DNA from: Marsupella aquatica
Taxonomy: Eukaryota; Marchantiophyta
Assembly: GCA_973895155.1 (NCBI GenBank)
Contig: OZ316895.1
Location: 22,630,001 to 22,694,000, forward strand
Length of the DNA stretch: 64,000 bases
Direction of reading: 5' to 3'
A program made the position numbers and the translations under genes. Shown piece after piece: positions 11,724 through 24,483 of this stretch (position 1 is its first letter; each line of letters begins with the position of its first letter). The notes beneath the pieces are model-generated. The model was given only the letters and a program-made list of their open reading frames with translations. It was not told the DNA's origin and did no database searches.

Positions 11724-14700
11724 ATGTCGTTCAACTTCTTCAAGCAATTCAAGCTCAAAACGCCAGCGGAGCTGGTGAGGGTGACTCGGGATGCACTGCT
11801 TGCGCTGGATTCTAAAACTGTGGCAGAAGTCCGCCTCCTCGAGAAGGTTTGCGCTCCACACCTAGAAATGAGGGACATTGTGATTGCCAGAGAGTAGAAA
11901 TGCTGAAGTGTACACATTTGGTGAAAAATTGTTGCAACAACCTTTGAGGTCTCTCCGCCGTGATACCTGTCATAAACTTGCCAAGAAAAAGTTCTGGGGT
12001 TTGCGATTGCGTTACAGATGTGGGCATGCGTATACTGCCCAGTCTTCTGGAGAGACAATGTTGAAGAGGATCAAAGCAGCATAGGTGCTGAAGTAGATTC
12101 CCGTTCACATTGCGTATTCGACCTCTGTGCATTGTACAAATGGATCACTTAGCTGGTCCATTCTGATGTTGACTCACGCAGCCACTCAGGCAATTAACTT
12201 ATGGATCCAAAGCTCGGAAGGATGTACGCTGTCGTAGATAGAGATTTAGGTTCTTGCTGCGATCGCATTCATTCTTATTCTTATCGATTTCACTTTTTTG
12301 CGTATTCGACCTCTGTATAATGTATGAACGGATGACTTTAGCTTGCCCAAATTCTGACTCAGGATCTCCCAACCAGTCGGGCAAATACAAGTCCTTGCAT
12401 GCAATTATCCGTTTCAGCCATTTTATTACGGAATTGAGATCAAACTTCCTTCTATAAGTTAGGTCGCGGGTCGGAGCAACTACCACTCAAAAGATAACTC
12501 CAGTAGTCTGGAATAACAGAAAGCTAGTCATTCATTCAGACATAGTCCTTGAAAGGGCCTTCATGTATAATTGGGAAAGACATAAATGGACCTACTAGCC
12601 AAGCAATTGAAGGCACCTAAGAAAGATTTGTTGGACGCGTGCAAAGGTCAGGAGCTTGGAGAGATAATAATGAAGAAAGAGTGACTGAAAAGCAATGCCT
12701 CACGGAAGAAATGGTTCTGCTGGAACTAATTAAGAGTAGTCTGACATATGACGAGTCCCAGGTCCTGTGCAGCTTTCCAGTTTGTGGTAGCTCCCCTTTG
12801 CGATGTATGACAGAGCTGTAAGTTTCTTGATGCAGGCACTGGAAGAGGTGGACAAGAATCTAGTGGCAATGAAGCATATGCTCTTAGGAGAGGGTGATGC
12901 AGAGCCGAATCCCGAGCAGGTCTCCCAACTGGCAGTGGAAGCGTGCAAAGATGACTTCCTAGAGCTACTGGTTCAAAAGTTGCCGACCCTTGGATGGGAT
13001 GTACGTTTTCAATCCTATGTACAACGCTTCTTTCTAGGGTACTGTTTGGTAGTGAGAGGGTTGCGTTTCATCTGTAAGATTCCAGTCGGCAACTTCAGAA
13101 CGGCGTGCTGCCCTTGTAGTTTACTTCCATGACTATCCGTGGCTGAGTCACCTAACGTAAATTGAAGCTTGAGAGGTACCCAGTTGTTCAGTTCGTGTTT
13201 GGATTTGTGCAGGCCAGAAAGGACTCGGTGAATATCTGGTGCGCATTATTGAGGCAGAATGTTGGGGGCAAACAAATTTGCTTGGAGTTGATAGAACAAC
13301 ACACTGAGCTTATTGATTTCCTTGTCTCATGGTAGGTACGTTCCTTGATACGCACAAATGCATGTGCTCATATTTTCTGTACTTCTCTGGTCAACTGTAT
13401 TTTTTGCAAAATCGTAAGCTTAGCATTACCGATTTGTGTTTGTTTCTCATAGTAGGTGTGTCCTCATTTTGCTCAAATATATGGGCTTCTTCTCTCCAAT
13501 CTAGTCTGTTCAAAAGCCCAATCCTCTGACGTGTTCCACCTCAAACACTAATTTTCAGAGAGCTTTTTAGAAGATGAAAATTTATTGCTACTTCCAAAGA
13601 AACTTGTCCCTAAGATTTGTGGAAGGCGTTGTTCACACTCGCATCTGGTTGTGTCAGCTATGAGACCAAGGAGATTGCTCTAAATTGTGGCAACATGCTC
13701 AGGGAATGCGCGAGGTATCCCATCCTGGCGAAGTAAGCCCTAATCCCGTGATATGCCTACCAGTAGTAGTACATACAGGTTATGAGTGGAGTAGGAGGTA
13801 CCAAGTGAGATTTCCTTGCTCTTTTGCTAGGGTCTGTGAGTACCTACACGTTGAAAGAGATTCTGTGTAAGGCAAGCCTATCCACATTTTTTTTCTATTT
13901 TATGGTAGTGAGATCATCAGTAATTAGTGTTAGACCTGTTGAAACAGGTACATGCTGGAGTCAGCAAGCTTTGAGCTATTCTTTAAGTATGTGGAGCTTC
14001 CAAACTTTGACATTGCTTCTGATGCATTCTCCACATTCAAGGTTGGGCATACTTACCTTCATAAACTCAAGCAGTCCCTGGATCTCTTTCTTTGGTATTA
14101 ATTTGAAGTTTTCGACGGATGATGGAAAGATTTCGTGTCATGTGTTCAGTTAAATAGAACTAACTGGATTCGAGCAGCTGTTGGGACCTGACGATACTTT
14201 TTTTATAATCATTTTTCAATGAGTTCAAATAATATATATTTTTTATGCCCTTGTGCAGGAGCTTCTCACAAGACATGAGGTGATTGTGTGTGAATACCTC
14301 ACCAAAAATTATTCACAGGTAATTATTTGCGTAACCAAGTCTATTTTTATCGCCGCTCGCCAGAAATACAATCCAAAGCTTATGTTATATATCTTCGAGT
14401 TTACCGTAGGAGGTAGTATTGTATAATAATATTGAAGTTAGCAGCTTCGTTGGACATGCTTGTCTGTGGGCATTTTCTTAAAAGTTCGGATGAATGAGCT
14501 TACAGAATAGAACGAGTAGTCGCGCTGTTTTAAAGCACTATCTGGAACGTAAGTATTGTGACCCGAGTGCAAGTAATTCGATGTTCAGAGAAGAAAGTAG
14601 TTTTCTCTCCCTTTTGACCTGGCACCTGACGCTCCTAGTATTTACAGTTTTTTAGGCTGTACGACAAGCTACTTGGGTCCAACAATTATGTGACACGCCG

Positions 14701-16199
14701 ACAATCCCTCAAAGTAAGCCTTATCCGTACGAGTTGCTGTGCTCCTTACATGTTTTTTTTTCAAACGAGAGGTTTCTCGGCAGCACTAGGCGATTTCCCT
14801 TATTGATTTTGTGAGAGAAATGCGTCTTAGAATAGGTACCAGAGCGACTTTGTATGTAACCGTGGGGTATTCATTTGTACCCTTTTCGTTGGCAATCTTG
14901 AAATGATGTGGAGAGATCTCAAATGGCATTGGAGATAGTCGTTTCAATGCTGATTTCTACTGTTTGGAATGAAGTTACTGGGAGAATTTCTGCTGGAGCG
15001 GTCGAATGCATCAATTATGATGAAGTATATATCAGAAGCGCAAAATTTGCGGATTATGATGACACTTATTAAGGTAATTCTTGAAGTCTATCGCTGGGAT
15101 TCTGTGCATTCACAGAGGTCCAGATTTGTGGTTCGCAGTTTCAGGTCATAGATAGATATTGCTGGAGACAAAGCCTTTGTTGCACCACAACGATGGAGTG
15201 GTGTGTCCGAGGGGTTGGACCCTGCACAACTCCCTTGCCAACTGATGACCAGCTGTTATCCAATTACGTCAAGGAAAGTCTTTGATGAAATATTGGCATC
15301 AATGGTATTGAGTTAATTCAGTTTAAGGTAGTGGGCACCGGCTTAGATGAAGATACCATGGTTCACGGGGATGCGCTGTCGACCACATTGAGAGAAATGA
15401 GAAAAAGAAGCACATTCGTTACTTCGTACGATTTTCTATTTGTGGCGGCACAGCTCATAATCGTTGTCATGGTATGCAGGATCCCAGCAAAAACATCCAG
15501 TCATCTGCTTTTCACGTTTTCAAGGTTCAATCTCTGGCCATAACTTTTCTGGAAAATACCATTTTTGGACTAACGTTTTCCGTGTTCTCTCGCTATCTCA
15601 GAGTCTTCCATTCGTCCATAGGTGTTTCCAAATGACCTGCTTAAACAAGCGCCGAGATAATGCTCTTAACTCTTGTACAGTTATGAAGTGAGATGCTCGG
15701 ATGGACTTCTAGATGACCAGTGCAGGAGAGTATTCGCGTTGTGAACATCTGGATGAAATCAGGAAAGGATAACTTATTATTAAACGCAGCCTAGTTACTC
15801 GTTTGGTGATGTGATGTAGGTCTTTGTTGCGAATCCAAACAAAAGCCCCGAAATTATCAAGATTCTAGTTAAAAATCGAGACAGGCTGCTGGAATTTCTA
15901 GACAACTTTCACATTGATAAAGGTAAATATTTTCTGTTCTTTCCATTTCCCCCGAAAGTCTCTGTTTGGGCATACGGATTGATCTAGTCCATCCCCTTCA
16001 ATGACAACGATCTCACGTGCAACCAAGCTAATTTAAGCAAAGTGGTTTTAGGCAGTATCTTATAGTGTTCCATTTGCTTATTCATTATTCATTGTGTTTG
16101 TTCATGTATGCAGAGGATGACCAATTCGAAGAGGAGAAAGAACTACTTATTAAGGAGATTGAGAGACTTCAACCGCTGTCACACGGTGAAGGATACTAA
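11724..16199 (+). CDS. MO25: MO25/CAB39-like scaffold protein, 11 exons
   Basis: Exons read from splice motifs with agreeing phases: 11724-11846, 12836-13000, 13213-13331, 13658-13732, 13948-14041, 14259-14318, 14648-14713, 14975-15073, 15480-15524, 15820-15922, 16114-16199. They encode about 344 residues, the usual MO25 length (about 340). Diagnostic segments in order are FKLKTPAELVRVTRDALLAL, ALEEVDKNLVAMKHMLLGE, ARKDSVNIW, ALNCGNMLRECARY, YVELPNFDIASDAFSTFK, ELLTRHEVIVCEYL, NNYVTRRQSLKLLGEFLLER, NIQSSAFHVFKVFVANPNK and EDDQFEEEKELLIKEI. MO25 is a helical-repeat scaffold. In animals it holds STRAD/LKB1, and in plants and fungi it partners germinal-centre-type kinases in cell-polarity and division signalling. 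No stop or shift interrupts the model. The function of this copy is inferred from the family. Confidence 0.93.
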
Positions 16200-18059
16200 G
16201 AAAGAGGATAAGAACGGGACCCTCTATGCTCCCAGCCAGGATAATAATTCATTTTTACTTTCCCCTTTATCATGACGATAATCGAGATTGTCTGTCATCA
16301 TTTTGACAATCCGGACCATCCTGGGATGCCTTAGACTCGAGTCCTGTCGGAAGTGCACATTTGATGCCTTGAAGTCATGGAGTATGTCCTCCTTACAACC
16401 TTTGTAAATGGGCTTCTTCTGCTGGCACCTCATCCGGCCAACTATGGAAAGGTGTACTGAAGTCATCGGAAACTCTGGTGTCATCGTAATGTTCAGAGCC
16501 CAGATGAGTCCTATAGTAAGGGGCAGTGATTTTCCCATTTATTCTCTACTTCTTTTCAAGGAATAGGGACAAAGAGAAGCTTTCGGAGCCCCTTTTAAGT
16601 TTTGGGGTGCCCAATCAGAATGTTCCAAGTCAGTATAGGTCTGCCAAACCACAGTATCAGATCTCAGTTCTCATTTTTATTTTTTGGTCCAGGCTCTTCC
16701 ATCCGTTAGGCGTTGAGGTAGATAGGCTTTAGAATCTAGGAATCTGCAGGCTGGTGTAAATTTTCAGCTGCTAAGATCTGCGGACCATTGAAATAATTTT
16801 GAGAACAATATGAGGAGTTTTGAAGACACTGTTCGAAGTCCATTCTCTATGTTCAAGTATCCCGCTTCTCTTCAAGTATCCCGCTTCTCGAATTTATTGT
16901 TACGCAAGCTCACTCAGGGCCCTTGCGTGACGGATCTTTATTTGTCGTCAGGAATGGCCCCGCCGAATACATCTATCTTTTAAGTATCTATCACGTACGT
17001 TGAAGTTCTCATAAGGGAACAAAAACATAACCAAAGTACTAGACGGACGAGAACACTCACAAGAAGCGAAAAGACCGTTGGAGTGATTTCACGTCTTCAC
17101 ATTTCGCAATGACGGATGACAGCCGTGAGAGGGATGACTGCCTCAATGGGAAAACCTGCACCCCTGGTGTGAAGATTGTAAATTCGTCGCTCCAAAAAGT
17201 CGTCCCGCGTCTATGAAAACAGAGGGTGGCCTGAGTCCAAGTTGCGCAGTGACGTTGGTAGTACTTCACTTGCTTGACTGCATAGCCTCGATGATCTTGG
17301 AAGTAACGTGAAGTTGGTTTTCAAAGGTTCACCAGGAATTGCAACTTGGCAGCATGCTATACCACTTCTGGATCTGAAGCTACTATAAAGGTTATAATCC
17401 AAGTAATAATCAGTAAACATTGGCTACCATTTAGTCTGCAAAGACTGTCGGGGATGGTTGAGGCCGAGAAGGCTGGTGTATTGAAATTATGGCACACGAG
17501 AGCATGAGATGGATCCAAGGAAGTAATTCCGTTGTTCATATCACTTGTCACTTGTCACTTCCTTCTCGAGCAATGTGTCTTAATGCCGTTGTTCCTATCA
17601 CTAATCAATTGCTCCTCGTTCGGCAATCCTAAATTTTAACCTTAGATACTTCAACCTATCAGCAGCCGGCTTTGTGCAAGCTTTTGTTTCGTTTTTTCTG
17701 CTACTAATAAAGAAAAGGCATTCCATTGCAAAGCTCCTCACATGCTTCATCCCACAATGAAGACATCTGCCCATTCAATTCAGGGCCCAATAAGCCCAAG
17801 CTAATTGGAATGTCGAGGAGGCACCAACATTTCTCCACGTTCTGTGGTTGTCCCGTCCTCGTGAAATAACATTCATCTTCCGTTAATATTACAGAAGTAC
17901 AACAACTCTGCTCTCGTTTTACACGGAAGCACAGGCTACCTGCTTGCACCACCTTGTTTCTGTAGTCCTAACGTAGAAAAGCGATTGTAAAGATTTGACT
18001 CGAAATTTTCTACTGAGTAGAATTTGTCGACATTCAGTCAACTAAATAAAATCAAGTGA
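16200..18059. other. intergenic DNA between convergent genes
   Basis: The MO25-like and fibrillin genes point toward each other across this stretch, so it holds both 3' untranslated regions. Open frames at 16224-16538 (-) and 17211-17551 (-) have no recognisable domain. A 19-bp tandem duplication (TTCAAGTATCCCGCTTCTC, twice) lies at about 16853-16890. An AATAAA-like site near 18043 fits polyadenylation of a divergent unit only weakly. Confidence 0.4.
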
Positions 18060-18854
18060 CTACAGAAGGTCGGGGACATTGGGAGCACGATCAACAACGA
18101 GATAATCGCCACGGATGTCCTTTGCAACCCTTATCTTGTCGTCCAGGTAGACAGACTCGAACCAGCCCTGGCCGAACGGTGGAAAGGGGATTTTCCAGCC
18201 GCCAACTCGAAGAGACGCATTGGTGAACTTGAAATTCACGCGCTGAGCTGACTCGACGTCAATCGTGGAATTCACGAGAAACAATCCCGTCGGAGGGAAT
18301 GTGATCACATTGTTCAGAGTACGGCTGGCCACATCGATGACCTGAAGAACGTCACCTGCCTCAGTGCCGAAAAGGTGGGCCTTCTCCACGATGAAGAGCT
18401 GCTCCTTCTCAGTCGTCCACAGCATCCGCCACGCCGCACTCAGAGACTCATCGGTGGTGACAGTCTCAGCGCCGAGCACTGCCAGAGCATCGATGGCTTT
18501 GATGATCTCGTCTCTCTTCCGAGGATCCTTTTGAGTGCGAAGGCCCCGCTCTTCCCCGGCAATCAGTCCCAGCAGATCGTCTCTCGCAAGCTGGGCATTC
18601 AGCGTGTCGCTGCTCGTGCCGGAGGTCTTCCAGTCGTCCAGCTGCGCTCCCAATCTCTTCTCCTTCGTCACTCCGATGCTCCGGCTGCCGAAGGTCGTCC
18701 AGTTGTCCAGCTGCGCTCGCAATTTCTTCTCCTTTGTTGCAGATATGACGATGTTTATCTGGTTCCTGCTCCTTAACGTGATGAGGTCACTCCGTTCAAT
18801 TCTCCGTGGCAAAGTTCTAGAGAGAACGAGGCTCGGACAGCAGCAGCTCGCCAT
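18060..18854 (-). CDS. PAP: plastid-lipid-associated protein (fibrillin, PAP family)
   Basis: This is a single uninterrupted frame of 264 residues. The C-terminal two thirds match the PAP/fibrillin domain: LLGLIAGEERGL, WRMLWTTEKEQLF, GDVLQVIDVASRTLNNVITF, SAQRVNFKFTNASL, PFPPFGQGWFESVYLDDKIR and KDIRGDYLVVDRAP. The first 35 or so residues are rich in Ser, Arg and Leu with few acids and could be a chloroplast transit peptide. Fibrillins bind lipids or carotenoids in plastoglobules, thylakoids or stroma, and the exact role of this branch is not settled. Residues 40-52 and 63-75 are a direct duplication (TKEKKLRAQLDNW and TKEKRLGAQLDDW). Most plant family members are spliced, so an intronless copy could be a retrocopy or a lineage trait. 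Confidence 0.9.
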   Translation of the reverse strand: MASCCCPSLVLSRTLPRRIERSDLITLRSRNQINIVISATKEKKLRAQLDNWTTFGSRSIGVTKEKRLGAQLDDWKTSGTSSDTLNAQLARDDLLGLIAGEERGLRTQKDPRKRDEIIKAIDALAVLGAETVTTDESLSAAWRMLWTTEKEQLFIVEKAHLFGTEAGDVLQVIDVASRTLNNVITFPPTGLFLVNSTIDVESAQRVNFKFTNASLRVGGWKIPFPPFGQGWFESVYLDDKIRVAKDIRGDYLVVDRAPNVPDLL

Positions 18855-20689
18855 CTCTGCTCGACTGCTGCTCAGGACGATGGTCCATCACCTCCTTCGC
18901 TGCCTGTTCCTACATAGCGCAAGCGCCATCTGTATGGAGGGGCACTGTCACTCCGTATGGATGGCCCTACTATCCCGTCAGCCCAACACTCACTTTCGTC
19001 CTGCCCTGGCGCACTGCCACTTGAGGACAGTGGAATCCACAGAAGGCCCGCCCGACGGCAGAATGGGGAACGGCGGACGGTACCGTGCTTTTCGCTTGCT
19101 TATTAGAAGGCAAGGTCATTGTCGCGAAGAATTCACGAAGGAAGCCATAGCTCAAGAACGAAGCTATCTTTCAAAGGAGGCCATCTCTCAACGGAAGCCA
19201 ATCGCTCTACTCATATGATGTTGTGAGTGGTCGCGGTCAGCAGTTCAGGGCTGCAGAAACACAAATTTCTTAGAAGCTTTCAAGATTCGAGGTGTGTTCA
19301 GGGAATCTCTTAGCGCAATCGTTTCTTTTCGTTGTCTTGATCCACACTGGTCTTTTCCTTTAGGTGAACAAGCATCACTGCTCTACTACATGCGAGCGAG
19401 TTCCATTGGTAGAATTCAAACTAGTGAATGGGGGCAGCCGGAGGAGTACTGTTTCCCGAGCTGGCTTGGACTCAGCTGTTGAAGTTGTGGCAGAGAGGAG
19501 ACCTTCCTCCCAGTCCGTCAATGTGCCCCTAACTTTTCAGCATGGCATCTACAGACTATAGGTGATACTCTGCACGAAGGGAGGAACGAATCATGTCGAA
19601 GGACTTGTTATTGGTGTCTGGAATTTCAGTGACAAATTGCTGTGCTATTGATTGTTGGATGGTGGGATTGTGGACAACAGGACTACTGGTGTTCAGTGGA
19701 ATGTGAAGAGATTGCGTCAAGCAACACTGACGTGAGCCTTGAATATCTTACAGAGTATTAGTATTCTTCAATCTTCAATCTTGAAATTGGAATTTTTTTA
19801 TTAGACTCTCAAGAAAAACGTAACCAGCAGAAGGAGTACAGGGTAAATCTAGGAATGACTAAATCAACGTCCGCGGCGATGCAATCTTGAGAGTATGGGC
19901 TAAAAGAGAACGAGAAGAGGGAGTGGAGAGACAAGCGAGAAAATTCTGCAAGAAGAGGGGGAGGGAGTCATGGTGTGCGAAGAGTTGGTGATTAATTTGA
20001 TTATTGGTTGTCTATTGGATATCTCGGTTGGCGCATGGGCAACGCTGCCGAGGAAACCAACAGGTTTCCAAGAACAGTCAAAGTCCAAATCGGGGTTGGT
20101 TACGATGAAGTTAACGAGCCCCCTGAACAGAGAAGTTACTTTTGAGGCGTCGATTGTGGGAGGTGAATAACCATGTGCACGTCATCAACATGATTCGAGG
20201 ACGCAGAGTCAGGATCAAAGCGAGGCGAAGATGAAGATCTCTTCGAAGGTTTGTTCTCTGATTTCTTTGTTTTATGAGTGAATCCTAGTCTGCAGGGATT
20301 ACGGGTTTGTATTGATCTCATTGCTCTACTTTCTAGTCACGAAAGTGCTGCATAGGTTCAAACTTCGAAGTAAAGTCTAGCAGCGCTTGGGATGGCAAGA
20401 CGAGCTTCAATACCTCAATGCACAGTACCTAGATTCTATACTGAACAGACGAAACCCAGAATTGTATCGGAAGAAGTTGTCTCCACCTGTAAAGAGTAGA
20501 GAGGATGCGCGTGCGTTATTACCCTACAAATCCTGAACAGTTCAGGCTCTGTAAGATACATCGACTCAAGAAAAGTCGACGACGTTACTGGCGTAACCCC
20601 TTGTCCTATGTAGAGGGTGATCAGTTCGGACTCGAGGGAGAAGTTGAGTCCAGATTGAAGAGGGACAAAAATGTCCTAGTTCTGACTGG
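18855..20689. other. upstream region of the fibrillin gene, no other gene seen
   Basis: The first few hundred bases are GC-rich and probably hold the fibrillin promoter and leader, read leftwards. Small open frames on both strands have no recognisable domain. Nothing else is supported. Confidence 0.4.
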
Positions 20690-21215
20690 AGCTGGAGCCG
20701 AAGGTCCTCGCCCAAGCCTGGAATTGAGAGCTCGAGGGGACACCTTGCCACGCAACCGATCTTTGCTGAAAGGCATGACATCGACCGTAAGTGTTCCGGA
20801 AACCCAGCCACAAATTCAAAATGCACCATTTTGGGACCCAAAGGTCGGCACCAACAGATGCCTGTTCTTACGGGTGCACCAGGATTGATGAGCCAGGGAG
20901 GAGATGTATCCAATTTGCAACCTGAAATTCCATTTCAAGGTAGGTCGACGTATGAAACCCCATGTGCAAGTGGCCCAAGAAGACAGATGATGGTACGTCA
21001 GAGCTCAGGCCGCCTTGGGCAGCCAAAGAACAACCTGCACCGACGCAGTAGCAATGGCCTCACAATCAAGCCGTTAACCAGCACATGCCGATGGGGATTA
21101 ATGGTATGCAGCGGCAGATGTATCAGTTGCCTCAGAACCAGGCCGGTAAGGTCCAGCCGATGCCGATCGATGGGCAGGGTTCAATTTCAGTCAGAGAGAC
21201 GGAATTTCATGCGAT
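20690..21215 (+). pseudogene. decayed partial copy of the LEUNIG glutamine-rich region
   Basis: This segment resembles part of exon 2 of the complete LEUNIG gene (about 26920-27450). Matching stretches in the same order and orientation include GGAATTGAGAGCTCGAGGGG against AGAATTGAGATCTGCAGGCG, and CCAGGATTGATGAGCCAGGG against CCAGGATTGATGAATCAGGG. A third pair is GCAGATGTATCAGTTGCCTC against GCAGATGTATCGAAGGCATC. In protein terms SLELRARGDT and GLMSQGGD match SLELRSAGDT and GLMNQGGD. The reading is split between frames (20505-20888 and 20831-21229), and no LisH/LUFS or WD part is found beside it. It is best read as a relic of a tandem duplication. Confidence 0.75.
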
Positions 21216-24152
21216 GGTGGCTTCAATGATAATTGACTAATACATCTCCTCGGCAATGCATAACCTGTGATGCTGGAAGTTGGCTGACAGGTAGCACAAA
21301 CTGATTTCACCTTGATACGCAATAGGGCAGAGTATCCTGTCCTGTGATCTGTTCCACTCCACGAGAAGGGAAAAGAAGACGCACGTTAACATTATAAATA
21401 TGGTGCAACAACGACTCAAAAAGCAGGAATAGATATTTGAGTTCATCACAATGCTAGGGTCCCCAGAGTCTGGGCCCTTTGGGAACTCGACGAAAGCTTT
21501 GACATAGTATTATTAGCAAGGTGAGGTCAGTAGTCTTCAATTTTTGAATGCAAAAATGTAGGGTTTAGGGTAAATCTAAACCTTAACATGGACCATGCAT
21601 TTTCATTTTTCTCATTCTACACGGTACTTAATGAACAAAGCAATCACTTACCATATATTTAGAGTTGATGGTTAGGCAGTTCTGAAGAAAAGAAGTCCCA
21701 CTCTCTGGTCTGTCCATTACCAGGAATTCTGCAATTTGTAATCCTTTGTCAAAGCTAATGAGCCTGATGTGTTCTCCCTATGGGGGCCTGTTCGAACCCC
21801 TTAGTCATCCTGGTGTTTGACAGCTTCCACCTAATTTTTTTCCGAGTTCAAAAACGACGTTTCTCTCATTCTGCTTTCTATCCTTCATAAACTTGTTCTA
21901 GGATTTCTCTTCTCCAGATAAAATTTATAACATATCCCCCACAATGATCTTGATTCCTTCCTCAAAACCTGCTCAACAGTCCTATATATACACTTGCTAT
22001 TCATCGCGCTCGTAGAATCACGTCTATTTTGTTATTTCCATCTCTTTGGACCTGTCGCAGAGGAATCTCAGGTCTTGACGTGAAAGCTCTGTTGCCTCCA
22101 GTGGGATTTAACTCAAGGATCTGCAAAAGCTCTATATTACCTCCAGTGGAATTGAACCCAAGGATCTTCAAATTCAGACTCGAGTTCGGACTGGAGGGCC
22201 AGACTAAGTCTACATTAAGTGGACATGGTATCCGGAAATCTGCAGATTATAACGAATAACGGAACTCCAGTACCATGAAAATTAAGCAGACTAGTGAAGG
22301 CACAAGGCTAAGCAAGGCTCATCTTTCGATACTGGCGATCAAGCTCGCGAGAGAAATGGCTAAAAGTTAGCAAACCTAAAAGAAAGAATTGAACCGGTAT
22401 CGACCAGCAAAAGTAGATATTTCAATTAGGCTAGGATTCGACCAGGTTCTGGAGGAGGGAAGATTTTGGTAATACTGAAAATGAACAACCTAAAACAAAG
22501 AACTGAGATGTATTTCAATTAGGCTACAAGCTGGAGAAGGGAAGATTTTGGCAGTATTTGGCCAATTAAAAAATCACAGGCAACAATAGTTACAATTGTA
22601 GTGTCATCTTAGCTTGTGCCAAAAAAAAGCAACTGATTACTAGAATTTTGTACAATACCAACAAAATAGTTTTAGAGTATTCATGAAACATCAGAGTAGT
22701 TTGGTGATACAAATTTAAGAATGTTATAAGCATTTTGATGTAAACACTGACTTTGCATTGAATGCATTATCTTTAAAATTAAAAAGTAACAAGAACAGGA
22801 ATATTAGCTTCTTGACTAAAGCATTAAAAGGGGGGTTGTACAAACTAATTTCACTTTAATTTCATATTAAAGACTATAATACAAGGTTGGACCACTTTTT
22901 AGAGCGGTAGTCATTTTTAAACCCTGCAAATTTAAAATCTGGTCAAAGGTAAGTAATAAAGCCAAAGTGTGAATTGAGTTTAGTGTGAATCACAAAAAGT
23001 TGCACCACTGTCTAAGACAAGCAAAAAATAATCGCATGAGTCATCTACAAAAAAAGTGAAAGAGTTTAACACAATGCACCAGGATCAAGGAGGATACTCA
23101 CTCCGTGATCCATGCAAGGAAGTATTGTACATACTCACATGCAAATAAGTTTTGTACATATTCAATATTGTGTGCAACAAAATTTTGTATAATACTGGTA
23201 AGAGGAGTTTAATTGCGAATAATATTTTAGTCAATAGAGTATTACATACACTAATCAATAAAAAACTGTTCTCGCACTATTTGTGGTGATTTTTACAGTC
23301 AGTTACACTGTCATTTCAATGCCAAAAAAACAAAAGTAATAAGGCCCAAAGACATAGTGAAGTGTATGGCATAGGCGTTTGATGGCAAGGTGTTGGGCGA
23401 GGGGCACACTCAACCACCATGTAGAGCACAATGCACCAGACTATGGAACACTTTTTGGTGGTCCATGAGAGTTTTGTGCTTATAACTTGATGATTATGAG
23501 TCTTTAAAATAGTTTTTAGTTTTCAAGCTCCAAGGCAACTAGAGAAGAAGAAGTCCAAATACTTCATATTAACACAATGAGAACTAATCTAATAGGATTT
23601 ACCCCTTCACATTCTATAATGAATAACTCATTCAACCAAAATGGCCCAAAAATCACCCCAGTGTGATGGAAGTGTAGCTTACCTACTGTTTAGGGTTTTG
23701 AAATAAAGATTGTCAATAAAGATGTTTAATTTACAATACCACCAATGTTTTTATTATATTGATAAATATGTCACGGTTTCATATATATAAAGATGACAAA
23801 TTCAACAAAGCAACAAAGGTGGAAATAGACAAAACCCATGGTATATTGTTAATACAAAAAGAAAAAACCATCAGTATTATCAATTTGAGCATCTTTAGTG
23901 ACAAACTAATTAAAAGTTGTTCATTTCCTTGGGCCCCACTACTTGCCATGTATAACTAGTACCTGAATGAGTACAGTTATGTAAAGCCATTGCAACCATT
24001 TCCATTCCAGTTAGGTAAAGCCATTGCAACCATTTCCATTCATTACAGAGTACAGATTTAATCTATGTGGGCATGGAAATAAAGTATGGGTCCCTCTTGT
24101 AAAGTCACCCTAAGGGCCACCCTGTTAAACATGCGAGACAACATGCTGTGTG
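21216..24152. other. AT-rich intergenic DNA with small tandem duplications
   Basis: No gene is seen. It holds a roughly 43-bp tandem duplication at 22083-22169 (shared core CCTCCAGTGG), a degenerate tandem unit of about 110 bp at 22370-22560 (shared TTTCAATTAGGCTA and GGGAAGATTTTGG), and a clean 34-bp tandem duplication at 23977-24044. A short block near 22185-22220 (AGTTCGGACTGGAGGGCCAG) resembles 20624-20655 beside the LEUNIG relic. Confidence 0.5.
23977..24044. repeat. 34-bp tandem duplication
   Basis: Two adjacent copies share GTAAAGCCATTGCAACCATT followed by TCCATTC. The copies are 23977-24010 and 24011-24044. The near identity suggests a recent duplication. Confidence 0.9.
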
Positions 24153-24483
24153 TGTTGAGCAAAGATGACATCCACAACAGCAAGCCCATGAACCATGAAA
24201 CGCACAAATACTCGACATAGAGGTGATCGAGGTTACGTGCACGGGAACATACGAGAGCTTTATTGCACTCTAGGCCCATCAACTTTGTCGAGTCTCCGCA
24301 TTACAAGATCTCCCTAACTATCTCTCAATTGACTCCATAATAATGAGCCTGAGTTCCCACTATCCAAATAAACATTGTTTGGGATATAGTGCTCAGCCAA
24401 GTTAACTGAACCTAGTTTGTGACTAAGATAAGCTCTAACTATGGTCACAATTTGTAACCCTAGATTAAGAATAAAACCTAAGA
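24153..24483 (-). mobile_element. solo LTR of the copia family, with 5-bp target-site duplication
   Basis: On the minus strand this is related to the 6144-6486 LTR. Its plus-strand start TGTTGAGCAAAGA is the reverse complement of that LTR's end. Internal blocks also correspond (ATAATGAGCCTGAGTT against the reverse of the AACTTAGGCTCATTGTTAT region). It is flanked by GTGTG at 24148-24152 and at 24484-24488, a perfect 5-bp duplication. One terminal base has mutated (TC in place of TG at the minus-strand 5' end). This is the expected product of LTR-LTR recombination. Confidence 0.8.

Noticed and set aside
16224-16538. 104-residue minus-strand open frame
   Set aside because: It directly follows the MO25-like stop codon on the other strand, has no domain, and is likely within its 3' untranslated region.
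21785-21806. tRNA gene suggested by CTGTTCGAACCCC
   Set aside because: It resembles a T-arm only. No acceptor stem, D-arm or anticodon arm can be folded around it.
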